Positions 17,659-26,431 of a DNA stretch of 64,000 nucleotides are shown here, piece by piece (position 1 is the first letter of the stretch; each line of letters begins with the position of its first letter). This stretch comes from UBA974 sp002292405 (GTDB lineage: Bacteria; Bacteroidota; Bacteroidia; Flavobacteriales_D; Sanyastnellaceae). A program made the translations under genes and the position numbers. The notes under the pieces were generated by a model. It was not told the DNA's origin. It saw only the letters and a list, made by a program, of their open reading frames with translations, and ran no database searches. The stretch lies in assembly GCA_943842425.1 (NCBI GenBank), contig CALTBR010000001.1, positions 62,001 to 126,000 of the forward strand, written 5' to 3'.

Positions 17659-20600
17659 TTAGTTGTTTTCCTCAGTTACAGTGTCACAATGGTAGTGGGT
17701 TCGGATAGCCTCGGATGGAACTCGAAGCTTCCCCGGTGGCTTATTACTACCGGAGGCAATCATTTTCTTTGTGAGGCGAGCGCGTTCTAGCCGGATAGCT
17801 TCCCTCAGTTCTTTATCTAAACTTAAACTATACAGACATTCCCCCTCGACATAGGTTCGGGTAGCTTGGGCATTCATACTCAAAGGGTTTTCATCCCAAA
17901 CCACAATATCCGCATCTTTCCCCACCTTAATCGAACCAGTCATATGATCTATATGCAAGAGTTTTGCCGGATTGAGGGTGACAAATTTCAAGGCCTCCTC
18001 TTCGGATACTCCTCCGTACTTCACCGACTTCGCAGCCTCTTGGTTCAGGCGACGTGCCATCTCTGCATCGTCGCTGTTAATGGCGGTAGTAATACCCTGG
18101 CCATGGAGGACGGCTGCATTGTATGGAATCGCGTCTTTTACTTCATACTTGTATGCCCACCAATCACTAAACGTCGATCCCCCAGCGCCATGTTCTTTCA
18201 TCTTGTCGGCGACTTTATAGCCTTCAAGGATGTGAGTGAAGGTGTTGAGGCGGAAATTCATCGAGTCGGCAACGTGCATCAGCATATTTATTTCGTCTTG
18301 TCTATAGCTATGACAAGTCACAAACCTTTCCTCGCGTAAAATTTGAAGAAGAACATCGAGCTCTAAATCATGTCTAGGCTCCACGGGTCCAAGCCCCGCT
18401 TTAAGGTCACGCTTCTTAGTGTTAGCAAGTTCGTGCCTATACGAGATGAAGGACTCTCCGTATTCACGAGCACGGATAAATAGATCGTAGAACACCTGCT
18501 CGACCCCCATTCTCGATTGCGGAAAGCGAACCTTTTGCGCATCGCCCCAATTACTTTGCTTCACGTTCTCCCCAAGGGCGAATTTGATAAATGGCGTCGC
18601 GCCCTCGTAAAGAAGCTCCGTAGGAAGTGAGCCCCAACGAAATTTAATAATCGCACTTTGGCCTCCTATGGGATTTGCCGAACCGTGAAGAAGTTGAGCG
18701 CAAGTAACACCCCCAGCTAGTTGCCTGTACATATTCACGTCCTCACTATTCAACGAATGACCTATCCAAACCTCCGCACTGCTTGCCTGTGTTGCCTCAT
18801 TCACACCTCTCTCAATTGCGATATGTGAGTGTTCATCAATAATCCCGGGCGTAACATGCTTGCCCCTTCCATCAACTTCTTCTATCTCTACATCTGTCCC
18901 AAGAAGTTCTTTCACATTAAGCCTCGCCCCTACTGCCGCAATTTTTCCGTCGTAGATCAACACGTCCGCTTCCTCTAAAATTCCTTCCTCTTCACAAGTC
19001 CAAACAGTAGCTCCCCTCACAACAACCGCTTTCATTACAGCGTTCTCTTGAGCAGTTTTTAATGGCGAACCGTATGCTGTAAAAGGGTAAAATACATCGC
19101 CAAGTGGTTCTGATTTTTCGGAAATAGAGTCTTCGATTAGAACTTCAGCCAGTTCATCAGACACAGGTTCTGAAGCATCGACTTTAACGGCACTCCACGT
19201 AGTCAACTTCCCGTTTGGCATTATAGCTGTCCCTTCCCAAATTCTGCTATCCATCCATACATTTCCAGTGAGTCGAAGTGGTCCTTCGTCTAAATCAAAA
19301 CCCAAGACTATGGTTCTATTGTCGAGTGAAATTGTGACCTTCTGCTCTGTTGAATCATTGATTATCTGGGTGGCTTTAATATCTTCTGTGACTACAATGT
19401 GCTTGATTTCGTCACCATACCCGCTTAGTGAGATATCGTAATCTCCTGAAACATCGACTTCATTGCGGTCGTGCATAATGGTAGGAATACCGCTTACCCA
19501 ATGCTCTACGAGCTTTGTCTCGGGTTCGAAAATAGGGCCGTCAGAAACGATGATGTTCGCGCGAAGGCCAGGTCGAATGGCACCTACAATATCCGAAACA
19601 CCTAGCAGAGACGCAGGGAGTTCCGTCATCGCACGGAGGGCAATGTCGGCAGGAAGGCCTCGCTGTACGGCGATGCGTACGGCGGGAAGAAATTCCGAGG
19701 GGCTTTTTAATCCATGGGCGGTAAGACAAAACTCAATACCGGCGTCATTTAATATGGAAGCATTGCTAGGGGCGAGCTCCCAGTGTTTTAGTTCTGTTAA
19801 AGAGATAAAGCGAGCTAAAAACAAGTCGCTGAGATCGTAAGGTGTTGGGAATTTTACGGGGACGATTAATGTCGCTCCGGATTCTTTTATAGCCGAGGCA
19901 CGCTGATAGCTATCGCCACCGCCAAGATGTAGGTAGTTGAGGTTAAATTCATTTGCTACGACTTCAGCGCGGAGGATATCCTTCCACGAACCAGCTGAAA
20001 AAACAGAGGGGAGATTCGAGTTTGAGTTGAAAGCCTCGAGAGAAAGATTGGTCCCGCCAGAGAGGCCTCGTAGAGAGGCATCAGCATACCAAGAGGCGTC
20101 GAGATGGGTTTGGCGTAAGAGGGCTGTGGCGCCCATTAACGAACTTGGATACGACTGACGAGAAGATCCTTTGCGGAAACTGAAATGTGTGGAGGCAAGT
20201 GGGCGAAGCATTGACTCGCGGGCATCTTCAATGGGCATTACAAGTGCCCCAGATCCACGGACAATTCCGTCTGGCACGTGGGTGAGAACAGCCCCAAAAC
20301 CTGCTTCGCGAAGCGCTTTGGCAGTTTTAGAGTCTGGGATAAACTTCTCGTATGCGTCTATTTCTGGACGAACGGACTGATTCCAACCATAAGCTCCTTT
20401 AATATTGGTTTCATATTGCGGGGTGCGTGACCATCCCGCAGGCTTCACTTCCGGAAGGCCGTACGACGAATGAAGATCGACAAAAGACGGGTATAGATGG
20501 TATCCTGTGAGGTCAAGTCTGACGACAGCCCCTGAAACTGTAGAATTCGATGCGGCCGAACCCGATTTTACTTCAAGGATCTCCCCACGGAAAAGCACAA

Positions 20601-20790
20601 CTGTGGCATCATTAAGAACCGTTGAAGCATCAACGTGAACGGTTGCATGTTCCAGTACTGTTTTTACAAGATGTTTATCTAGCGTGCCGTTAGTTGGGAA
20701 TGTTGAAGAAGCTGGGGTTTGGGCTAAAGTGACGGGAGAAAAAAGACCGGCAAAAAAGACTGCAAAAGAAACTATGAGTAATTTGTGCAT
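17659..20790 (-). CDS. Exported tandem amidohydrolase protein
   Basis: At 1043 residues this is about twice the normal size of an amidohydrolase. After a signal peptide (ending near LAQTPASS) there are two amidohydrolase-like halves. The first (about 50-440) has only a degenerate motif, PSFVDLHSSYG, instead of HxH. The second (about 590-1010) has the canonical PGIIDEHSHI near residue 650, VTCHSYRQDE, FTHILEGYKVADKM, and INSDDAEMARR with a likely metal-binding aspartate, ending in a standard LLHIDHMTGSIKVGKDADIVVWD. Only the second half is likely to hydrolyse substrate; candidates are cyclic amides or dipeptides, but the substrate is unknown. It is followed by the smaller degenerate homologue. 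Confidence 0.85.
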   Translation of the reverse strand: MHKLLIVSFAVFFAGLFSPVTLAQTPASSTFPTNGTLDKHLVKTVLEHATVHVDASTVLNDATVVLFRGEILEVKSGSAASNSTVSGAVVRLDLTGYHLYPSFVDLHSSYGLPEVKPAGWSRTPQYETNIKGAYGWNQSVRPEIDAYEKFIPDSKTAKALREAGFGAVLTHVPDGIVRGSGALVMPIEDARESMLRPLASTHFSFRKGSSRQSYPSSLMGATALLRQTHLDASWYADASLRGLSGGTNLSLEAFNSNSNLPSVFSAGSWKDILRAEVVANEFNLNYLHLGGGDSYQRASAIKESGATLIVPVKFPTPYDLSDLFLARFISLTELKHWELAPSNASILNDAGIEFCLTAHGLKSPSEFLPAVRIAVQRGLPADIALRAMTELPASLLGVSDIVGAIRPGLRANIIVSDGPIFEPETKLVEHWVSGIPTIMHDRNEVDVSGDYDISLSGYGDEIKHIVVTEDIKATQIINDSTEQKVTISLDNRTIVLGFDLDEGPLRLTGNVWMDSRIWEGTAIMPNGKLTTWSAVKVDASEPVSDELAEVLIEDSISEKSEPLGDVFYPFTAYGSPLKTAQENAVMKAVVVRGATVWTCEEEGILEEADVLIYDGKIAAVGARLNVKELLGTDVEIEEVDGRGKHVTPGIIDEHSHIAIERGVNEATQASSAEVWIGHSLNSEDVNMYRQLAGGVTCAQLLHGSANPIGGQSAIIKFRWGSLPTELLYEGATPFIKFALGENVKQSNWGDAQKVRFPQSRMGVEQVFYDLFIRAREYGESFISYRHELANTKKRDLKAGLGPVEPRHDLELDVLLQILREERFVTCHSYRQDEINMLMHVADSMNFRLNTFTHILEGYKVADKMKEHGAGGSTFSDWWAYKYEVKDAIPYNAAVLHGQGITTAINSDDAEMARRLNQEAAKSVKYGGVSEEEALKFVTLNPAKLLHIDHMTGSIKVGKDADIVVWDENPLSMNAQATRTYVEGECLYSLSLDKELREAIRLERARLTKKMIASGSNKPPGKLRVPSEAIRTHYHCDTVTEENN

Positions 20791-20878
20791 GTTGAGCTAA
20801 AGAGATTGCAAAATAGAAGAGCAAGTTAATGATTGCAGGAGTAACTTGCGCTAGCATTTTTAAGCATCTGAAAAAACC

Positions 20879-21523
20879 ATGGCAAGTAATAAATTTCCCA
20901 CCACTGTTTACGCTGAAATGACACCCAATCCTGCAACAATGAAGTTCGTGGTGGATAGAAAATTAGTTTCTGGATTGCATCAACTTGATTTTCATAATGT
21001 AAAAGAGGCTATGGTTTGTTCTCCACTTGCTGCAGAACTTTTTAATTTCCCTTTCGTTGTGGGCGTTTTTATCAGTGGAGAAATCGTTTCTGTAACTAAA
21101 GATGAGTCGCTAGGATGGGAGATGATCGTAATGCAGCTTAGGGAATACATCCGTGAGTGGCTAGTGGATAATGAATTCGCCGTGGAGGAAGATAAAATAT
21201 CTGAACTTTCTGAACTTGTTGACGGAATTGACCAAGAAGGAAAATCTGCGGTATCAATAGATAAGCTTATTGAATCCGAGAATATATCACCTTCTGAATA
21301 CGATAAACAAATAGGAGAACTTCTGAACGAATATGTAAGACCTGCAGTCGAACAAGATGGGGGGGCAATCGATTTTGTTGGGTTTAAAGATGGTGTTGTT
21401 TATGTTCAATTGCGTGGTGCTTGTGCAGGATGTCCATCGTCTACAGAAACTTTAAAGGGCGGTATAGAAACCTTATTAATCTCAAAAATTGAAAGCGTTA
21501 GTGAGGTTGTTGCGATAGCTTAA
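20879..21523 (+). CDS. Nfu-type Fe-S cluster carrier protein
   Basis: The 214-residue protein has two domains. The N-terminal Nfu_N domain (TPNPATMKFVVDRKLVSG, then FNFPFVVGVFISGEIVSVTK) is followed by a C-terminal NifU-like domain (EYVRPAVEQDGGAIDFVGF, then GACAGCPSSTETLKGGIE) with the cluster-binding CxxC near residue 180. Nfu proteins receive Fe-S clusters from the main scaffold and pass them to target enzymes. It therefore complements the suf operon at 32.7-38.2 kb. It is transcribed divergently from the amidohydrolase pair; no clear -7 box was found in the 88 bases between. Confidence 0.93.
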   Translation: MASNKFPTTVYAEMTPNPATMKFVVDRKLVSGLHQLDFHNVKEAMVCSPLAAELFNFPFVVGVFISGEIVSVTKDESLGWEMIVMQLREYIREWLVDNEFAVEEDKISELSELVDGIDQEGKSAVSIDKLIESENISPSEYDKQIGELLNEYVRPAVEQDGGAIDFVGFKDGVVYVQLRGACAGCPSSTETLKGGIETLLISKIESVSEVVAIA

Positions 21524-21617
21524 CGTCCAAATACTCTTTACAAATAGTGATTCGGATGTAAAGCTGATGTCACTTCTGACGACAACGTAAGCCATTTTAT
21601 TTCACTATATTTAGAAA

Positions 21618-23411
21618 ATCAAATCTTTTGCTCTCATATTCAGCATATTAATAGCTTTCAGCTTTTCCTCTCTTTTAAGCCAAACCCCCTCTTCCCGAGT
21701 CCTTGTAATCGGAATAGATGGCGTAAGGTCCGATGCGCTTACTGCAGCAAATACTCCCAACATAGACGCGCTAATGAGCGCTGGTGTTTATAGTCCTGAC
21801 GCCCAAAACGACGACATTACCATTAGCGGTCCAGGTTGGTCGGATATTCTATGTGGAGTGCGTTCAGACAAGCATCTTGTTGTAGATAATAGTTTTTCGG
21901 GAAGTAATTACGTTGATTATCCATCACTGTTTCAGAGAATAGAAAATACATATTCAATTGTAAATACTGTCTCTATATGTCATTGGGCGCCCATTAACGA
22001 CTATATAGTAGATACAGATGCTGATGTGATTGTGAACGTGGGGGCAGATCTTGAAGTTAGAAATGCAGCTGTCAATCAATTAGGAAACTACGATCCCCAC
22101 GCAATGTTTATTCATTTCGACGACGTCGATTATGCAGGACATGGATATGGATTTAGTCCTGACGTGACTCAATACATGTTTGCCATTGAGCAGGCCGATA
22201 CTCATGTAGGAGCTGTGCTAGCGGCTTTATATGCTCGTCCGAATTACACACAGGAAGATTGGATCGTTATTGTTACTTCCGATCATGGTGGTTTGGGATA
22301 CAGCCATGGAGGAAACTCAATGGAAGAAAGAAATGTCAGTTTTATCGCCTCGGGACCTAGTGTAACTCCTATGTTGGTGGAAAAAACAATCCTTGAGGTT
22401 AATCCGCCACCTGTAAACTGCCTTGGAGGAGACGGAACAGAGCTATATTTTCCCACAAACAGTAATGTAAACGTACTCCCTAATGAAGATTTAGATAGCG
22501 TCGTAGAACAAGATTTTTCTGTTGAAATAAGGGTGAGAACAAATGAGACTCCGGATGTGGCGATTATAGGAAACAAAGATTGGGATTCGGGGTATAATCC
22601 TGGTTTTGTGTTTTCATTTGAATACCCAAACGGGCCCGCTTGGAAAGTTAATATTGCAGATGGAGTGACCAGAGCTGACGCAAACGGCTCAGCCGGCATT
22701 GATGACGGAAAGTGGCATACTCTGTCTGCTACATTTGACCTTGACGGGGTGATGCGCCTTTACACAGACGGTGTGTTCGTGTCTGAGGTAAATATCTCTA
22801 GTGTGGGAAACCTTAACGCCGAATCAGGCCTGATGATAGGCGCCGATTTAAATGGAGCATATCAGTACAACGGAAGTCTCGCAGAGGTAAGGATTTGGGA
22901 AACTCTTGTAAGCGATGAAGATATCGCTGCTTGGGCGTGCTCGTCTGTTGACACAAATCATCCAAATTGGAGTAGCCTTGCTTCGTATTGGAAAATGGAC
23001 GACAACGACGACTACCTTTCAAATAGCAGCCCCAACAATCCATTTCTCGATGCCTCTGTAAATGGAGCGGAATGGCAAGTAGCTGATTCGACAATAACTT
23101 ACGACTATTCGGAAACGCCTCGTCTTGTAGATGTGCCGGTTACAGCGATGACACACTTGAATATGGACATTTTGCCCGAATGGGATCTTGACGGAATTTC
23201 CTGGGTAGGCTCATGTGCTGTCACGGAGGATTGTTATTGTTTAAATGATGTAAATGGTGATGGGGTAATTGGCGTCGCAGATATTCTTCTGATTTTGTCA
23301 GAATTCGGATGCACATTTGGATGTGCGGCTGATACAACATCTGACGGCAGCGTAAACGTAAACGATTTACTGTCTATCCTAACTGTGTTCGGACAGGCGT
23401 GTGAAATCTAA
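21618..23411 (+). CDS. Secreted alkaline-phosphatase-superfamily protein with LamG and dockerin-like repeats; start codon abnormal
   Basis: From the in-frame TAG at 21612 the frame is open through a clear signal peptide (KSFALIFSILIAFSFSSLLS) into VLVIGIDGVRSDALT, the first metal-binding motif of the nucleotide pyrophosphatase/alkaline phosphatase superfamily. Later motifs are SGPGWSDILCGVRSDKH (nucleophile region), FIHFDDVDYAGHGYG and VTSDHGG. A LamG-like domain follows (about residues 250-460) and then two EF-hand-like dockerin repeats (DVNGDGVIGVADILLILSEFG and TSDGSVNVNDLLSILTVFG). No ATG, GTG or TTG occurs in frame before the ATG at 21774, which lies after the signal peptide and the first catalytic motif. 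The start given here is the ATC at 21618; the gene may instead be a start-less pseudogene. Confidence 0.7.
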   Translation: MKSFALIFSILIAFSFSSLLSQTPSSRVLVIGIDGVRSDALTAANTPNIDALMSAGVYSPDAQNDDITISGPGWSDILCGVRSDKHLVVDNSFSGSNYVDYPSLFQRIENTYSIVNTVSICHWAPINDYIVDTDADVIVNVGADLEVRNAAVNQLGNYDPHAMFIHFDDVDYAGHGYGFSPDVTQYMFAIEQADTHVGAVLAALYARPNYTQEDWIVIVTSDHGGLGYSHGGNSMEERNVSFIASGPSVTPMLVEKTILEVNPPPVNCLGGDGTELYFPTNSNVNVLPNEDLDSVVEQDFSVEIRVRTNETPDVAIIGNKDWDSGYNPGFVFSFEYPNGPAWKVNIADGVTRADANGSAGIDDGKWHTLSATFDLDGVMRLYTDGVFVSEVNISSVGNLNAESGLMIGADLNGAYQYNGSLAEVRIWETLVSDEDIAAWACSSVDTNHPNWSSLASYWKMDDNDDYLSNSSPNNPFLDASVNGAEWQVADSTITYDYSETPRLVDVPVTAMTHLNMDILPEWDLDGISWVGSCAVTEDCYCLNDVNGDGVIGVADILLILSEFGCTFGCAADTTSDGSVNVNDLLSILTVFGQACEI

Positions 23412-24701
23412 AGTCTTGTTTTGGAACGAAAGATCTTGCGATGACATATTCATAAATCCGATAGGGTTGTCCGTGCCAGGAGTATAAAAGTTCCCCAAGT
23501 TGGGGAAAATATCTGTTAAGGAAGATGCAGGTACACCCATCCACATAGCAAGTTCGGCGAAATATGAGTCAGTGGAAATGTCTGGGATTACGACATTTTT
23601 ATCAACAACACGATCTCCTTGAAGGTCAAGAGAAGGAACTTTTCCGTAGATCTGACTACCATTTACAGCCCCTCCGAAAACCAATGAGTGTCCACCCCAA
23701 GCATGGTCAGTTCCACTCCCGTTAGAGGTGATCGTTCTTGCAAAGTCTGAGATTGTGAAGGTCGTCACCTTTTCTGCTGTTCCTAATTCATCCATCGCTT
23801 CATAAAAAGACCCTATTGCACCACTTAAAAGAGAAAGCAAATTGTTGTGGTTGTTGAGGAGATCCTCGTGTGTGTCAAACCCACCAAGCTTGACGTAATA
23901 TGTTTGCCTTTCCATTCCTAAGTTGCCCGATACAGCAATACTCTGAGCGACCCTTTTCATTTGATTAGAAATATCTGTATCCGCGAATTTTGTCGTGAGA
24001 GGTGAAAGGTTATCTATCGCGTCAGTAAAAACGTTGGGTAGATTTGAGAGAGCAAACTCATCAATTTTATTTCCTGATTGCCAAAAGTTTGAGCCCGCGA
24101 GAGAGATATTCATCGACACATCTTGGTTCGTATTTCCCGATGCAAGGATATCCGCAACCTTACCGCCCCAACCATTTTCCATTCTCGATTGTGGGAGTGA
24201 AGTTTGCCAATGTCTAGATTGGTCCGAGTGAGATTTTAACCCCAGCGGAAGTAGCGCTTTACCGGCTAAGATTTGAGTCTTTGTCACTGGCTCCACCAAC
24301 GTTCCAACATTAGAAATTACCGCCGCATTGCCCAAGTTAAATAAATTAGCTACTTCTGGCATTGCTGGGTGCAAGCCATATTTTATCCCGTCTGTATCTG
24401 TATAATTAAGTGGGATTAGATCTCCTGAGGGTAAGGCCAAATTAGATCTCGAAGACGAGTAAACGTTGTATGGTTCTGACGAAGTCGGGACAACCATATT
24501 GTATGAGTCATTTCCGCCCGCTAAAAGAATACACACAAGCGCTTTATAGTCATCCGGTCGAGAAAGGGTAGTGAGTGAATTCATCATCCCTAGGCTGGTA
24601 AACGATGAAAGGAATGCCGTAGAACCCAAAGCTGCACAACTTGTTGTGCCTATGAATTTCCTTCTTGAAATTTTTCTCTTCGTTGAGTTTTTTGCTGACA
24701 T
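23379..24701 (-). CDS. DUF1501 family protein with twin-arginine signal
   Basis: The 440-residue protein begins with a Tat-type signal, KRKISRRKFIGTTSC, followed by a hydrophobic stretch, so it is probably exported folded. The mature part matches DUF1501, a sulfatase-like alkaline phosphatase superfamily branch: LVCILLAGGNDSYNMVVPTS near residue 50, LPLGLKSHSDQSRHWQTS, YVKLGGFDTHEDLLNNHNNLLSLL, and a late FARTITSNGSGTDHAWGGHSLVFGG. In Bacteroidetes, DUF1501 genes usually sit beside a DUF1800 gene; none is present here. Its 3' end overlaps the convergent phosphatase gene by 33 bases. Its substrate is unknown. Confidence 0.88.
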   Translation of the reverse strand: MSAKNSTKRKISRRKFIGTTSCAALGSTAFLSSFTSLGMMNSLTTLSRPDDYKALVCILLAGGNDSYNMVVPTSSEPYNVYSSSRSNLALPSGDLIPLNYTDTDGIKYGLHPAMPEVANLFNLGNAAVISNVGTLVEPVTKTQILAGKALLPLGLKSHSDQSRHWQTSLPQSRMENGWGGKVADILASGNTNQDVSMNISLAGSNFWQSGNKIDEFALSNLPNVFTDAIDNLSPLTTKFADTDISNQMKRVAQSIAVSGNLGMERQTYYVKLGGFDTHEDLLNNHNNLLSLLSGAIGSFYEAMDELGTAEKVTTFTISDFARTITSNGSGTDHAWGGHSLVFGGAVNGSQIYGKVPSLDLQGDRVVDKNVVIPDISTDSYFAELAMWMGVPASSLTDIFPNLGNFYTPGTDNPIGFMNMSSQDLSFQNKTLDFTRLSEHS

Positions 24702-24784
24702 GTAGATCACTTTTCAATTATGTACTCAGGTGTCATCAGAAATTAGCAGATGATAACGCTCAAGTCTTTTTTATATCGTAAAAA

Positions 24785-26362
24785 TTAATTCAAGATAACT
24801 CTTCTATATGACGGTTGCTCAGCTTGTAAGTTTAACTGAAATAAGTAAGCACCTCTCGGAAGGTCACTTACATTTATTGTTGTTTCGTTTTGTAGATAGC
24901 ATCTGCGGACTAATCTGCCTGAATTATCTCTAATAAAAAGTTCGCCTGAACCCACGCCATTTTGAATAATAATATGAACATCTGTAGAAGCGAGAGATGG
25001 AAAAACCATAAAATCTCCATCTAAAAGTTCATCAACAGAAACCGCAGATATGTTTACTGAGAAACAAACCTCCTCACCCGAACATCCTCCACTGTTCGTT
25101 TCAGTGACGCATAAAGATCCTGCTCCTCCTCCCCACCATGACACATTTACGTCTGAAGTCCCCTCACCATCTGTGATATCTCCACTGGTACTTACCCAAT
25201 CATAGGTGCTTCCAGAAGTATTCGGGTAAGAATATGAAAATAGCATGTTTGCGGTGGGATTCACTTCACCGGATATTTCAAACAGAGTTATGTAGTTACA
25301 TAGTGATGAATTGGGAATTGCGTTGGGTTCGTAGTTACATGCATCGGGGTCATTACAACCAATCCCTTGACATTCGCAGGATGGCTGTATCTCATCGTTT
25401 ATAGAATTCTCATAGCCATCATCACAAGGGTCCCCAGGTAATATGCAAGTTGAATCCTCAATTGTCGCATCAATGTCAAAGTTACATGCCATAGAGTTCA
25501 TACATCCAGCACAACTTAAATAATCACAGGATCCATCATCAACAGTTGCGATAGAATTGTAATTACATGCCCCTTCTTCTATACAGCCATAGCATGTGTA
25601 ATCACAATCCATACTATCGTCTGTCGCATTTGGTTCATAGTTACATGCTTCTGGCTCGGAACACCCTGTTATTTCAAATTCATCACAAACTCCATCTCCG
25701 TCAGAATCGTTTACACATTCACCATCTAGATAAGGGTGGGCAACCTCCAAAAGGCCTGGACATGATTGCGCTAAATTGGTTTGGTCAGCATTAATAAACG
25801 TTTGAATACACGTCTGAAGGGACCAATCTCCACAAGTTGTTACTTGAGCAATTAAAATACTTAACTCCACTCCAGCTAAGGCATTTGGAGGAATTCCTAG
25901 AACAAAAACTGTTCCGTCATTCGTGGAGGTCGAGCAAATTTCATCCCCTCCAGGCATACCTATATGCTGGGGTAGTAAACCAACAGCGTCACCACTTGTC
26001 ATTCCTATTGTCCAATAAGTGTCGAATTCCCAGTCTGGGAAAGTGCTCCAAAAAGCTGTTGTATTTGTAGCGTCCATTATAGTACTTCCACTAACTGGAT
26101 TGTGACATCCGCACGGAGCATCGATAAACATAGGGGGAGTATCGAGAGCTTCTACATCTGAAAATAAAGCGCTAATTGCGTCGTTCTGATTTGTAAAATT
26201 CGCGTAAACACGATATGTACCAAAGAATTCTAGGTCGCTCCCTTCCTCTAAAAACATTGTGTCTAATTCAACTGTATATCCCGTAAACTGTGCGTTTACA
26301 GTTGTGTAGTTCATTGAAATAAAAAACGTAGACACCGCTAAAATCTTACACAAATTATTCAT
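24785..26362 (-). CDS. Secreted protein with CNY repeats and T9SS type A sorting domain
   Basis: The 525-residue protein has a signal peptide ending near TVNAQ. The N-terminal domain (about 26-215) is unrecognised. Residues about 215-350 hold an SDGDGVCDEFE calcium-type segment and four cysteine repeats of the form GC...ACNY...A...C (GCSEPEACNYEPNAT, GCIEEGACNYNSIAT, GCMNSMACNFDIDAT, GCNDPDACNYEPNAI). A PKD-like domain follows, then a C-terminal sorting domain of about 80 residues (VFPSLASTDVHI, LFIRDNSGRLVRR, NVSDLPRGAYLFQL). The protein is expected to be exported by T9SS and attached to or released from the cell surface. No enzyme motif is seen. Confidence 0.82.
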   Translation of the reverse strand: MNNLCKILAVSTFFISMNYTTVNAQFTGYTVELDTMFLEEGSDLEFFGTYRVYANFTNQNDAISALFSDVEALDTPPMFIDAPCGCHNPVSGSTIMDATNTTAFWSTFPDWEFDTYWTIGMTSGDAVGLLPQHIGMPGGDEICSTSTNDGTVFVLGIPPNALAGVELSILIAQVTTCGDWSLQTCIQTFINADQTNLAQSCPGLLEVAHPYLDGECVNDSDGDGVCDEFEITGCSEPEACNYEPNATDDSMDCDYTCYGCIEEGACNYNSIATVDDGSCDYLSCAGCMNSMACNFDIDATIEDSTCILPGDPCDDGYENSINDEIQPSCECQGIGCNDPDACNYEPNAIPNSSLCNYITLFEISGEVNPTANMLFSYSYPNTSGSTYDWVSTSGDITDGEGTSDVNVSWWGGGAGSLCVTETNSGGCSGEEVCFSVNISAVSVDELLDGDFMVFPSLASTDVHIIIQNGVGSGELFIRDNSGRLVRRCYLQNETTINVSDLPRGAYLFQLNLQAEQPSYRRVILN

Positions 26363-26431
26363 TTTATTCCATCTTTATTTGGCACACAAGTTAGTGAATC
26401 CAAGAGTAAATTATCATGCTTTTCTTAAAGT

